NCBI RefSeq assembly: GCF_001046875.1
Contig: NZ_HF571038.1
Location: 1-64,000 of the forward strand
Direction of reading: 5' to 3'
Length of the DNA stretch: 64,000 nt
Origin: Nostocoides jenkinsii Ben 74
GTDB lineage: Bacteria; Actinomycetota; Actinomycetes; Actinomycetales; Dermatophilaceae
Under the pieces are notes generated by a model. It ran no database searches and was not told the DNA's origin. It saw only the letters and a program-made list of their open reading frames with translations. Positions 1-8,747 of this stretch are shown one piece after another. The translations under genes were made by a program, and so were the position numbers. How positions within the stretch are numbered: the first letter of the stretch is position 1; each line of letters begins with the position of its first letter.

Positions 1-123
1 CGCGCTGGCCGGCGGGTCGGGGGTGACGCGCTCGGCATACCGCGCGCTCACCGCCCCGATTCCCGCGGTCAGTAGCGCGAGCGAGACGACCGCTGCCGCC
101 CAGCCCTTCGCCCCCCGTGCCAC
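1..123 (-). CDS. N-terminus of a membrane or secreted protein (cut by window edge)
   Basis: On the minus strand a GTG at 123 opens a frame of 41 codons that runs off the left edge without a stop. The peptide starts MARGAKGWAAAVVSLALL, a positively charged start followed by a hydrophobic stretch of about 17 residues, then a Pro/Ala-rich segment. That is the layout of a signal anchor or signal peptide. It is divergent from galE with about 60 bp between them. Only the N-terminus is visible, so no function can be given, and the exact start is uncertain because no strong ribosome binding site precedes it. Confidence 0.5.
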   Translation of the reverse strand, partial: MARGAKGWAAAVVSLALLTAGIGAVSARYAERVTPDPPASA

Positions 124-185
124 GGCGTCACCCTAGAGGTGGTTCGGGCCGCCCGCGAGGTGAGTGAACGGCATACGGTTGGCGC

Positions 186-1205
186 ATGCGCGTTCTTGTC
201 TCCGGCGGCGCCGGCTACATCGGGTCCCACACGGTGGTGCAACTGGTCGCGGCGGGGCACGACGTGGTGATCGTCGACTCTTTCGCCAACAGCAAGCCGG
301 CCGTCATCGGGCGGCTGGAGGCGCTGACCGGGACGCACCTTCCCGTGCACGCCTTCGACCTGACCGATCGGGACAAGACGGAGCGACTGTTCGCCGATGA
401 GTCGTTCGACGCGGTGATCCACTTCGCCGGGCTCAAGGCCGTAGGGGAGAGTGCGCAGATCCCGCTGGAGTACTACGAGAACAATCTCGACTCCACCTTC
501 TCCCTCGTGCGCGCGATGCGCCGCCACGGGGTCAAGCTGCTCGTCTTCTCTTCCTCCGCGACGGTGTATGGCGATCACGCCCCTCTGCCGTTCCGCGAGG
601 ACTACGCGCCGCTGGTGTCCACCAGCCCGTACGGCCGGACCAAGGTAATGAACGAACACGTCCTGACCGACGTGGCGCACGCCGACCCGACTTTGCGGAT
701 CGGCATCCTGCGCTACTTCAATCCGGTCGGCGCGCATCCTTCGGGCACGATCGGCGAGGACCCGCAGGGGATCCCCAACAACCTGTTGCCGTTCATCGCG
801 CAGGTCGCCATCGGGCGGCGCGACAAGTTGGTGGTGTTCGGCGACGACTACCCCACGGAAGACGGGACCTGCGAGCGCGACTACATCCATGTCGAGGATC
901 TCGCCGCCGGTCACGTGGCTGCGCTGACCAAGCTGGCAAGCACCGAGGAGCCGGTGTCGGTGTGGAATCTCGGTGTGGGACAAGGCACGAGCGTCTTGGC
1001 GATGCTGCACGCCTTCGAGCGCGCAGTCGGGCGTGAGCTGCCATACGAGATCGGGCCGCGACGGGCAGGTGATCAAGCTCGGTCCTGGGCCGACCCGGCG
1101 AAGGCGAATGCCGAGTTGAACTGGCGCACGGTCAAGACGATCGACGACGTCTGTGTCGATACGTGGCGCTGGCAGTCGGCCAACCCCACGGGTTACGAGG
1201 ACTGA
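186..1205 (+). CDS. galE: UDP-glucose 4-epimerase
   Basis: This 339-residue protein interconverts UDP-glucose and UDP-galactose in the cytoplasm, feeding the Leloir pathway and surface-polysaccharide synthesis. The N-terminal GGAGYIG loop (residues 7-13) binds NAD. The extended-SDR catalytic set is present: Ser in the FSSSATVYG stretch near 122-124, Tyr149 and Lys153 in SPYGRTK. The NPVGAHPSG and CERDYIHVEDLA segments are typical of GalE, and the length matches the family. The ATG at 186 has no obvious ribosome binding site, so initiation may be leaderless or weak. The downstream hydrolase starts 3 bp after its stop, suggesting co-transcription. Confidence 0.93.
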   Translation: MRVLVSGGAGYIGSHTVVQLVAAGHDVVIVDSFANSKPAVIGRLEALTGTHLPVHAFDLTDRDKTERLFADESFDAVIHFAGLKAVGESAQIPLEYYENNLDSTFSLVRAMRRHGVKLLVFSSSATVYGDHAPLPFREDYAPLVSTSPYGRTKVMNEHVLTDVAHADPTLRIGILRYFNPVGAHPSGTIGEDPQGIPNNLLPFIAQVAIGRRDKLVVFGDDYPTEDGTCERDYIHVEDLAAGHVAALTKLASTEEPVSVWNLGVGQGTSVLAMLHAFERAVGRELPYEIGPRRAGDQARSWADPAKANAELNWRTVKTIDDVCVDTWRWQSANPTGYED

Positions 1206-1207
1206 CC

Positions 1208-2152
1208 TTGGCGCATCGAGGCCGTCCGAGCGTGCGCCCGGGGCTGTTGCGATCGGGCCTATTTCGACCGGGGCTGGCTGGGCTGCTCGCTGCAGGTGGC
1301 ACGGGGGCCGGGTTGGCCGCGGTGGCTGGGGCCGCCGCGGCGGTTGCTGCGGGCAAGATCAGCGGTCCGCAGCGGCCGTGGCCGGATTATCGGTTCAGCC
1401 CGTTCGAGGTGGGCGCGGACAGTGAGGACGTCACCTTCGCCGCCGCCGATGGCACGCGCCTGGCCGGGTGGTGGCTCGATCGCCCCGATAGCGAGCGCGT
1501 CATCATCGTCAGCCACGGGCATCGCGGCAACAAGGCCGACATGCTCGGGATCGGGCCGGGCTTGTGGCGGGCGGGCAACACGGTGCTCCTCTTCGACTTC
1601 CGCGGCAACGGGGACTCCGAGGACGGGCCCCAATCCCTCGCACACTATGAGCAAGCGGACCTGCGCGCTGCCATTGCGTATGCCGCGTCCCGCCGCCCCG
1701 ACGCCACTCTCGTTCTCGTCGGGTTCTCCATGGGTGCCGCGGTCAGCGTCCTCGTCGGCGCGGACGAGCCGCGGGTGGGCGCCTTCGTCCTCGACTCCCC
1801 CTTTGCCGACATGCGGGGCGTCGTCGCGCACGCCATCTCGCGTCTGCGCCTGCCGCCCTTCCCCATGCTGCAACTCACCGACCGCGCCACCCGTCTCCGC
1901 TACGGCTACCGCTTCCACGACGTAGCCCCGATCGAGCGGATCGCCGACCTCGCCCCGCGCCCGGTGCTGCTGATGCACGGTGACCAGGACCGCATCATTC
2001 CCGTGGAGCACGCGCACCGGCTGTATGCCGCGGCCGGCCTCCCCAAGCCGACCCTCCACATCTTTGCCGGCGCGGACCATTGCGGCGGCTACTTCCAGGA
2101 CCGCGCGGCATACATCGAGCGGGTTGTCGACTTCTTGGACCGCAACGCCTGA
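1208..2152 (+). CDS. Alpha/beta hydrolase (BAAT/esterase-like)
   Basis: A protein of about 314 residues with a hydrophobic Gly/Ala-rich N-terminus (residues 18-49), which may be a membrane anchor, then an alpha/beta hydrolase fold. The nucleophile elbow GFSMG places the Ser at 174; the acid and His are suggested by MHGDQDRIIP and GADHCGG near the C-terminus. The oxyanion region SHGHRGNK lies before the elbow. I chose the TTG at 1208, 3 bp after the galE stop, because GAGG precedes it by 7 bp; a GTG at 1232 is possible, and a frame extension to 1163 would overlap galE. The substrate is unknown; serine esterase or peptidase activity is a family-level inference. Confidence 0.8.
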   Translation: MAHRGRPSVRPGLLRSGLFRPGLAGLLAAGGTGAGLAAVAGAAAAVAAGKISGPQRPWPDYRFSPFEVGADSEDVTFAAADGTRLAGWWLDRPDSERVIIVSHGHRGNKADMLGIGPGLWRAGNTVLLFDFRGNGDSEDGPQSLAHYEQADLRAAIAYAASRRPDATLVLVGFSMGAAVSVLVGADEPRVGAFVLDSPFADMRGVVAHAISRLRLPPFPMLQLTDRATRLRYGYRFHDVAPIERIADLAPRPVLLMHGDQDRIIPVEHAHRLYAAAGLPKPTLHIFAGADHCGGYFQDRAAYIERVVDFLDRNA

Positions 2153-2194
2153 GCCCGGGAAGAGTGGCAGTCGAGGTTTCGTCCCCGCCGGGGC

Positions 2195-3085
2195 TCAGCC
2201 CCGCGCCAGGAGTTCGTCGAGGATCTCGCCCTCGTGGCGGTAGCCGTAGAGGTGACCGACGTCGTCGGGCCAGGCGATGAACCGGGCATTCGGCAGTCGG
2301 TCGACCAGTCGGCGGGCGGCGGCGTGTGGGCAGTTGGCGTCGGCCGCGGCGTGCTGCCAGGTGATGTCGGTACCGATCGCCTCGGGGTGGATCTCGTCCC
2401 AGTTCTGGCTCATCGCCAGGGACTCATCGACCCAACCGTCGAGTCTGGCGCCGAGGGCTTCGGTCTGGGCGCGGGCGAAGGTGGCCTGCCAGTTGGGGTC
2501 GCGCATCACCGCCTGATCGTCGGCCGGCGCGTGCTCCATGATCGCGCGGAAGGCCGCGAGCGGATCGGCGAGGATCGCCTCGCGGACCGGCCCGAGGAGG
2601 GCGGCCTCGTCATCACGAAGCCCCGCCCGGCACAGCCGGTGCGACTGCTGGTTTAGCGGGATCATCGTCTCGATCTCGTTCTCCGCCAAGGGAGCCGTGC
2701 CGACGAGGATTGTCGCAGCACGGACCCGGGCGGGGTACGACTGGGCGAAGGCGAGTTCGTGCGGAGCCGCGCCGCTGGCCCCGATCAGGTGCACCCGCTC
2801 AATGCCCAGGTGGTCGAGAATCGCCGCGAGGTCGTCGGCATGCGCGCGGAATCCGCGCCCCGGCAATGGCGTCGACGCGCCGAATCCCGGGCGCTCCGTC
2901 GTGATCACCCGCAGCCCGCGCAGCGCCCACGGTGAGGTGTCGGCTCGGACCGACCAACGGCACCCGGGCGTGCCCGGTATGCGGAACAGCGGCACACCGC
3001 CCGGCTCGCCCCACTCGGTCCAGGCGACCACCCGCCCGTCGGGCCGGGTGAGCCGGTGGTCGCTGTATGCCGCGAAGACGTCCAT
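2195..3085 (-). CDS. Alpha/beta fold hydrolase
   Basis: A hydrolase of about 296 residues. The HGNP-equivalent motif reads RIPGTPGCRW, and the nucleophile region IGASGAAPHELA has Ser in GASGA. His in DDVGHLYGYRHEGE near the C-terminus completes the likely triad. The ATG at 3085 (MDVFAAYSDHRL) follows a G-rich ribosome binding site; the open frame extends upstream to 3154, but that part is low-complexity and does not resemble the family. It is convergent with the preceding hydrolase and 42 bp from its stop. Related proteins hydrolyse esters or epoxides. The substrate is not predictable. Confidence 0.8.
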   Translation of the reverse strand: MDVFAAYSDHRLTRPDGRVVAWTEWGEPGGVPLFRIPGTPGCRWSVRADTSPWALRGLRVITTERPGFGASTPLPGRGFRAHADDLAAILDHLGIERVHLIGASGAAPHELAFAQSYPARVRAATILVGTAPLAENEIETMIPLNQQSHRLCRAGLRDDEAALLGPVREAILADPLAAFRAIMEHAPADDQAVMRDPNWQATFARAQTEALGARLDGWVDESLAMSQNWDEIHPEAIGTDITWQHAAADANCPHAAARRLVDRLPNARFIAWPDDVGHLYGYRHEGEILDELLARG

Positions 3086-3160
3086 CCCCCGATCGTGCCC
3101 CTTTCGCGCGCGCTGGGGATCTTCACCAGCGATCTTTGTCGTCGCCTTCTCCACCGCCGA

Positions 3161-3240
3161 CCTTGCCCGCCGGTCTTCATCACCGACCTTGCCCGCCGAT
3201 CTTGCCCCCGCCGGTCGTCATCGCAGTCCTTGCCCGCCGG
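3161..3240. repeat. Degenerate intergenic repeats of CCTTGCCCGCCGG
   Basis: The gap between the hydrolase start (3085) and the HNH stop (3299) holds four near-copies of a 13-14 bp unit, CCTTGCCCGCCGG, at about 3161, 3187, 3201 and 3228, separated by similar CGTCATC/CTTCATC spacers. No gene or terminator is apparent in this 213-bp gap. Confidence 0.55.
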
Positions 3241-3298
3241 ACTCGTCACCGCCAATCTTCGGCGTCGCGAGGTTCATGGCGGCCTGCTCACCCAGTGG

Positions 3299-5395
3299 CT
3301 AGAACGGCGGTTCGTCGTAGTGCCGTGGCCCCGCAGGGCCTCCGGCGAAGTCCCATCGGTCGACGAGAACGGTGATGCGGAAAGCGTGGGTTTGGCGGTC
3401 GTTGGAGAAGACGCGGATCAGAGGCTCGGTGTTGCCGCGGGCGTGCGCCAGCAGGTGCTGCAACGTGTATTCGCCGACACTCAACGTGACCATGTCCGCC
3501 TCGCTCTTCGCCTCGGCTGTCTTGTCGACTGTCTTGTCGACTGTCCTGTCGGTGCAAGCCTCGCTCTCGGCCGTGTTGAACGCCAGCGAGGTTGCCGTGT
3601 CGAGCGTGACGGACGTTGCACTGAGGCGGTCCACGGGCAAGGTGACCTGCTCTCTGCCCGCGGGGTCGCGCCATACGGCACGAGCCCCCGGCGTGAGACG
3701 GACGCGCCAGCCAGCGGACTGCTTGACGCGGTGATGGCGGCGGCATAGGCACATCAGGTTGTCGGCGTGGGTCGGCCCCTCGGGCCATGCGCGGACGTGG
3801 TCCACGTCGCAGAAGCGGGCGTTGATGGAACAGCCGGGGAACCGGCATCGCCCGTCGCGGGCTTTGATCAGGTCGATGAGCTTGCCCGCGGGCCGGTAGC
3901 GGGCGGGTTCCGGAGAAAGGGCCTCGCCCGGGTTGGGATCGCTCGGCTGACGTGGGTGTGGTGGCCGAATATCAGAAGCAGGCTTGCCACGCTTGCACGG
4001 TCCGTTGCTCATCCCCAGCCAGTCATCGGGCAGGAGCGCACCCGTACGCGAGTCGCACTTCTGGACGCGGCGGGTGACGAAGGCGCTCCCGGCCAACCAA
4101 TCTCGATCGAGGAACACCGTGTCGTTGCGTCCGATGGGCGTGACTTCCAACAGTGCGGGGCCCCCGTCCGCGTCGTCTGCGCTAGGGTCGACGATTGCGC
4201 CGGCCCCGCGAGAATCAGCAGACGTGGCCGGACCGAATTCACCGGACCCGAGCTCGCAGGCGCGAGCGCCTCGGCCCCGGACTTCGGAACCACTGGCCTC
4301 GGCGGAGTTCAACCCCCGCTCGTCCCCGCCCGACTCATTCGAAACTGGCACTCCCTGATCCGAGACACCGCGATCCAGGATTGGCACGCTCAGCTCCGGC
4401 TCGCCCAGGTCCGGCTTCCTCGGGTCGGAGCCCGGGCGGCTCGGGTCGGAGCTCGGGCGGCTCGGGCCAGGGGTCGACGCATTCGGACTGTCGCCATCCT
4501 CTGGGAGCGCCGAGGCGGGGACGGTCACTACGACATTGACCTCGATCGTCGCCTGGCCGGTGATCAAGTCACATAGGGCGTGGGCGCGGGCGGTCTCCAT
4601 ACGGGCATACGTCCCTGCTTTCACGTAGTCCCGCGCCAACTGATCGACTGCGGCCCACGCGGGGAGGGCGAGTTCGGCGGGTAGGTTGGCCCGCCACGTG
4701 TCGACACCCGGGTCGTTCACCCACCGCTCAAGTCGGATGTCGGCTCGGGCGCGAGCCATCCGCAGCCTGAGCGCGGACTGATCGACCTGGGCGAGGTACT
4801 TCCGGGTCCGGGCGCGCAGCTGCGCTCCAGTGGCGAGGTCGAACTCGGCGTCCAGCCGCTCAATAACGAGGGCCGCGGCTTCCGCGGGTGCGTCCGCCAA
4901 CTCATCCGCGATCACACTGGCCCGGTATCCATCGAGTCGCCCGCAGCGCATCGCCGCCGCCAACCCACCCAGCCCCGTCGGCTGACCCGGGCCAGCCTCG
5001 GGTGCCTTCGGCATACCCACGGTGTCTTCGACAAACTGCGGCTGGCGCCCGGCGGCCACGCGCACCGCCGTCTCAACCCGCCGAGACACCGCCGCGTGCG
5101 GGAGGCGCAGGCGCATCGCGACCAAGTCGGGACCGTCGAGGCTCACATGACCGAGCGCGCGATGAGTCTCGACAACCACACCGTCCTCATCCCAGTCCTC
5201 GTCAATCGCCACCGCTCGGACCATGACTTGATCTTGCGCGCCCGCGAGGGTATTGATGACGGACTGGAGGTCTTCGACTATCTGCACCCAGCTGGCGCGG
5301 TCGGCAGCCACCGAGGGGCGGGAGCCGGCGGCATACAGCTGGTCGGCGACACGCTTCGCATCCTCCAGGAGGCTTGCAACATCCGACACAACCAT
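3299..5395 (-). CDS. DUF222 / HNH endonuclease-family protein
   Basis: A 698-residue member of the actinobacterial DUF222-HNH family (the 13E12-like repeat proteins), usually found in multiple copies per genome. The N-terminal 280 residues are the alpha-helical DUF222 region. A low-complexity acidic/Ser-Pro linker follows (about 290-420), containing a 21-bp tandem duplication at 4420-4461. A C-terminal HNH module has RCRFPGC, the DVDHVRAW core and CLCRRHHRVKQ, so both zinc Cys pairs and the catalytic His are present. Near the C-terminus is a small DKTV repeat. GAGGAGG precedes the ATG. The biological role of the family is unsettled; nuclease activity is inferred from the HNH motif. Confidence 0.88.
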   Translation of the reverse strand: MVVSDVASLLEDAKRVADQLYAAGSRPSVAADRASWVQIVEDLQSVINTLAGAQDQVMVRAVAIDEDWDEDGVVVETHRALGHVSLDGPDLVAMRLRLPHAAVSRRVETAVRVAAGRQPQFVEDTVGMPKAPEAGPGQPTGLGGLAAAMRCGRLDGYRASVIADELADAPAEAAALVIERLDAEFDLATGAQLRARTRKYLAQVDQSALRLRMARARADIRLERWVNDPGVDTWRANLPAELALPAWAAVDQLARDYVKAGTYARMETARAHALCDLITGQATIEVNVVVTVPASALPEDGDSPNASTPGPSRPSSDPSRPGSDPRKPDLGEPELSVPILDRGVSDQGVPVSNESGGDERGLNSAEASGSEVRGRGARACELGSGEFGPATSADSRGAGAIVDPSADDADGGPALLEVTPIGRNDTVFLDRDWLAGSAFVTRRVQKCDSRTGALLPDDWLGMSNGPCKRGKPASDIRPPHPRQPSDPNPGEALSPEPARYRPAGKLIDLIKARDGRCRFPGCSINARFCDVDHVRAWPEGPTHADNLMCLCRRHHRVKQSAGWRVRLTPGARAVWRDPAGREQVTLPVDRLSATSVTLDTATSLAFNTAESEACTDRTVDKTVDKTAEAKSEADMVTLSVGEYTLQHLLAHARGNTEPLIRVFSNDRQTHAFRITVLVDRWDFAGGPAGPRHYDEPPF

Positions 5396-5434
5396 GTCCG
5401 GCTCACCTCCTCTCTGCGGCTTCGCATTTTCGGT

Positions 5435-5959
5435 TCATTCTATCGTATTGTCGTACGAATTGCCACCCTGCACTCCTATGAAATCCGATGCGGCATAACG
5501 ATTTTCAACGTCATCAGCCCAAGGAATCTCCGACCCAACGGAGCCGCGAAACAGCGCTATCCGGGCGCCCTGGCATCCCCTCTCGCCGCGCCGGCGGCCA
5601 GCCACCACTTTCATAGCAACAAATGGGCTGCGGACGCTCACGCGCAAGCCCGGGTGGTCGAAGACCCGCGGCGCGTCCTCATCAATCTGCGTCCACACCT
5701 ATGCGTGGCTTGCTCGCTGAGCCACCAGGTGGGCAGACCCAACTCGCGTGCTACCTCCTGGGCCTCGTCGATGACGAATCTCATGAGGCTGCCAGACGGC
5801 ATCTATATCGAGAGTGGAAAGCTGGCGGTCATACGCAAGCGTCATTGCAGCCCCGCCGAAGACATACAGATCGGCGACGACCCCACGCCGGACGAGCCGT
5901 TCCCCCAGGCGGGTCAGGGCCGCCTCGATCGCCGCCCGATCCAGGAGCGGCCCGGTCAT
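5435..5959 (-). pseudogene. Frameshifted nucleotidyltransferase-like (DUF6036/AbiEii-type) toxin gene
   Basis: Three minus-strand frames together spell one degraded protein. The first (5959 to about 5780) has the nucleotidyltransferase core VFGGAAMTLAYD followed by STLDIDAVWQPH. A second frame continues VIDEAQEVARELGLPTWWLS down to about 5705. A third resumes DEDAPRVFDHPGLRVSVRSP and MKVVAGRRR (5698 to about 5600), ending near 5435. Such proteins normally read straight through these blocks, so at least two frameshifts (near 5780 and 5700) and probably further decay near 5600 have killed the gene. Its ATG overlaps the stop of the intact upstream partner (ATGA). The family resemblance to two-gene toxin/antitoxin or abortive-infection systems is from memory of conserved blocks. 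Confidence 0.72.
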
Positions 5960-6321
5960 GCGACCTCGAGCTCTCGAGCCGCCAGAAAGACGCCCCGAGA
6001 TCGGAAGGCTGCCGGGGCGTGGACGAAGGCGTCGACACGGGCCGCGTCGGTGTTGAAGGGGAACCAGAACTGCTCGAGGATCTTCCCGTCCGCCCAGGCC
6101 GGCGCCGCCCGGCCCTCGCGCGCCGCTAGATGTTCGGCGAGCGCCGCCAGAAGGACGTCCCAGCGGCGGTCTTGTGTCGACGGCGGAGCGGCGCTCAAGA
6201 GGTGAAGGCGCTCACCCGGCGGCGCCCAGCGAAACTCTTCGAGGAATTCGGCGAGGAGGCGCCACCGGTGGTCGTCATCGGACGCCCCGGCCAAATGCGC
6301 GCCGAGGTCGGCGAGGCTCAT
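5956..6321 (-). CDS. Antitoxin-like partner of the nucleotidyltransferase locus
   Basis: A 121-residue protein starting MSLADLGAHLAG and ending LVHAPAAFRSRG-type text (here FVHAPAAFRSRGVFLAARE). The blocks RRWDVLLAALAEHLAAREG, APAWADG and FWFPFNT are those of the small proteins encoded just upstream of DUF6036-type nucleotidyltransferases, where it is the presumed antitoxin or regulator. Its TGA overlaps the ATG of the following toxin-like gene (5956-5959), the usual coupling of such pairs. An in-frame TTG at 6375 would add 18 residues through a run of ACGCGT repeats; ATG 6321 fits the family better. The partner is a pseudogene, so this gene may be a relic or may still neutralise a toxin elsewhere. 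Confidence 0.65.
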   Translation of the reverse strand: MSLADLGAHLAGASDDDHRWRLLAEFLEEFRWAPPGERLHLLSAAPPSTQDRRWDVLLAALAEHLAAREGRAAPAWADGKILEQFWFPFNTDAARVDAFVHAPAAFRSRGVFLAARELEVA

Positions 6322-6403
6322 CGGCGCATAGGCGGGGGCGGCGTCCACGCGTCCACGCGTAGACGCGGGCACCAAGTCGGGCGGCTCTGCCAGACTGCCG
6401 CGT

Positions 6404-8599
6404 ATGGCCGAGGAGACCCGCTACATCACCTGTGTCCTATGCGAGGCAAGCTGCGGGCTGGAGGTCAAGGTCGACGGGCCGACCGTGGTGAGCATCCGCG
6501 GCCACAAGCAGGACCCGCTCTCGCGTGGCCATATTTGCCCCAAAGCCATTGCCCTACAGGACATTCACACCGACCCTGACCGCCTCCGCACCCCCGTCCG
6601 CCGGGTGGGCGCGCCTGGCACGGACGCGACGTGGGAGCCGATCGGTTGGGACGAGGCCTTCGATCTCGTCGCGGAGCGCATTGTCGAGGTCCAGGCGGAG
6701 CACGGGGCGGACGCGGTCGCGGCATACCTCGGCAATCCCAATGTCCACAGCCTCGGGGCGCTCACCCACGGGGTGAACCTCGTGCGAACCATCAAGTCCC
6801 GCAACACCTTCAGCGCCACCAGCGTCGACCAGCTCCCGCATCACCTCAACGCGATGCTGCTCTATGGCCACCAATTCCTGCTGCCCGTCCCGGACATCGA
6901 CCGCACCCAGCTGCTCGTCCTCATCGGCAATAACCCGATGGCCAGCAATGGCTCGATGATGACCGTCCCGGACTTCCCCGGTCGCCTGCGCGAACTCAAG
7001 GCCCGCGGCGGCCGGCTCGTCGTCCTCGACCCCCGGCGCACCGAGACGGCCAAGGTCGCGGACGCGCACCACTTCATCCGTCCCGGCACCGATGCTTATG
7101 TGCTCCTCGCGATCCTCAATGTCCTCACCTCCGAGGGCCTGACCAAGCCCGCCGAGTATGTCCGTGGCCTCGCCGAGGTCGCCGCCGCCGTCGCCCCGTT
7201 CACCCCCGAGCGCGCGGAAACGATGAGCGGTATGCCGGCCGCCGACATCATCGCCCTCGCCCGGCAGATCGCGGGTGCCGAGAGCGCCGCCGTGCACGGC
7301 CGGATGGGCGTCTCCACCCAGGAGCACGGAGCCATTTGCCAATGGGCCGTGCAGTGCATCAACGCCCTCACCGGCAATCTCGACCGCCCCGGCGGCACGA
7401 TGTTCACCACCCCCGCGATCGACCTCATCGGCAAGCGGATGCTCGGCCCCGGCCACCTCGGCGCGTGGTCCTCCCGCGTCCGCGGCCTGCCGGAGTTCGG
7501 CGGCGAACTGCCCGTTTCCGTTCTCGCGGAAGAGATCTCAACACCAGGTGACGGCCAGATCAAGGCGCTCGTCTGCCTTGCCGGCAATCCTGTCTCGTCC
7601 ACCCCTGCCGGCGACGACCTCGGCGACGCCCTCGCCGGGCTCGATTTCATGGTCGCGATCGACTTCTACATCACCGAGACCAGCCGGTATGCCGACGTCA
7701 TCCTCCCGCCGACCGGTCCCCTTGAGCGCGACCACTACGATCTCGTCTTTCACCTGCTCGCGGTCCGCAACACCGCGCGCTGGTCGAGCGCCCTCTTCGA
7801 CAAGCCGAAGGAGGCCCGCCACGACTGGGAGATCGCCAAGGAACTGGCCCTGCGGATCATCACGCTTCGCGAAAAGCGCGCCTTCGCCGACGCGCAGGGA
7901 CTGAGCGGCTTGGCCACGGCCACAGCCGCCACCGTCAAAGACCTCCCGAAAACCATCGAAACCCAGGCCCGCTTCCGCTCCACCCCCAAGCAGCAGGTCG
8001 ACCTCCTCCTCGAGGCCCTCAGCACCGGCCTGTCCGTAAAGAAACTCGCCGAGACCCCCGGCGGCGCCGACCTCGGCCCTCTCGAACGCCGCCTCCCGGA
8101 GCGCCTCTACACCGAGGACAAACTCGTCCACCTGGACCAGCCGCTGATCCTCGACGCGCTCACCGTCCTCGACGCGACCAAGACTCCAGCAACCGGCACA
8201 AGTGACGACCTCCTCCTCATCGGTCGCCGCGCCCAACGGGACAACAATTCGTGGCTGCATAACGTCCCGCGCCTGACCAGCGGCAAGCCCCGCCACCGCC
8301 TGTTCATCAACCCCGCCGATGCTGCCGACCGCGCCATCAACGATGGAGATGTCGTCAATCTCACATCGGCTTCGGGCAAGGTCAGCATCGACTGCCAGGT
8401 GACCGACGACGTCATGCCCGGAGTGGTCTGCCTGCCGCACGGATATGGCCACGGAAAGGCGGACGGCATACGGCTTGAACACGCGAAAACCCTTGCGGGA
8501 GTGTCGTTTAACGAACTCAGCGACCCGCAGCGCACCGAGGCAATCACCGGGAATGCGATCCTCAATGGCATACCTGTGGGCGTATCTCGGGCCGACTAG
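6404..8599 (+). CDS. Molybdopterin-dependent oxidoreductase (FdhF/NarB-like)
   Basis: A 731-residue bis-MGD enzyme of the DMSO-reductase superfamily. The N-terminus carries the [4Fe-4S] ligands Cys10, Cys13, Cys17 and Cys45 (CVLCEASC ... GHICPKA). Molybdopterin-binding blocks follow, and a molydopterin dinucleotide-binding domain lies at about 600-720 (LLLIGRRAQRDNNSWLHN, INPADAADRAINDGD). Where formate dehydrogenases have Sec or Cys, the text reads RNTFSATSVDQLP, so no Cys/Sec ligand is visible; a Ser ligand is possible. There is no Tat signal, so it is probably cytoplasmic. It lies upstream of cydABDC on the same strand with 148 bp between. The substrate is unknown, and formate dehydrogenase is not well supported. 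Confidence 0.82.
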   Translation: MAEETRYITCVLCEASCGLEVKVDGPTVVSIRGHKQDPLSRGHICPKAIALQDIHTDPDRLRTPVRRVGAPGTDATWEPIGWDEAFDLVAERIVEVQAEHGADAVAAYLGNPNVHSLGALTHGVNLVRTIKSRNTFSATSVDQLPHHLNAMLLYGHQFLLPVPDIDRTQLLVLIGNNPMASNGSMMTVPDFPGRLRELKARGGRLVVLDPRRTETAKVADAHHFIRPGTDAYVLLAILNVLTSEGLTKPAEYVRGLAEVAAAVAPFTPERAETMSGMPAADIIALARQIAGAESAAVHGRMGVSTQEHGAICQWAVQCINALTGNLDRPGGTMFTTPAIDLIGKRMLGPGHLGAWSSRVRGLPEFGGELPVSVLAEEISTPGDGQIKALVCLAGNPVSSTPAGDDLGDALAGLDFMVAIDFYITETSRYADVILPPTGPLERDHYDLVFHLLAVRNTARWSSALFDKPKEARHDWEIAKELALRIITLREKRAFADAQGLSGLATATAATVKDLPKTIETQARFRSTPKQQVDLLLEALSTGLSVKKLAETPGGADLGPLERRLPERLYTEDKLVHLDQPLILDALTVLDATKTPATGTSDDLLLIGRRAQRDNNSWLHNVPRLTSGKPRHRLFINPADAADRAINDGDVVNLTSASGKVSIDCQVTDDVMPGVVCLPHGYGHGKADGIRLEHAKTLAGVSFNELSDPQRTEAITGNAILNGIPVGVSRAD

Positions 8600-8645
8600 C
8601 CGCCCCCTGTCAAGCCCCGTGGAGTAACCCCGCCTGTCTGATCGG

Positions 8646-8688
8646 TCACGAAGGTCCGCCTCACGAAGGTTCGCCTCACATGAGGCGA
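8646..8688 (+). promoter_or_regulatory. Candidate control region of cydABDC: 15-bp direct repeats and a palindrome
   Basis: In the 148-bp leader of cydA two adjacent 15-mers (TCACGAAGGTCCGCC at 8646 and TCACGAAGGTTCGCC at 8661) differ at one base. They run into an inverted repeat with 8-bp arms, TCGCCTCA (8671-8678) and TGAGGCGA (8681-8688), separated by CA. The arrangement suggests an operator for a dimeric regulator of the oxidase operon. The regulator is not identifiable. Confidence 0.5.
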
Positions 8689-8747
8689 TCAAAAGGCCTT
8701 CTTAGGGTCAGAGCGTCATATCCAAAATCGTTCTCCCGGAGTACGCG

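Noticed and set aside
5096-6205. Long plus-strand open frame antisense to the HNH and nucleotidyltransferase genes
   Set aside because: Its translation is low-complexity and Arg/Ala-rich with no recognisable domain; it is open because of high GC opposite real genes.
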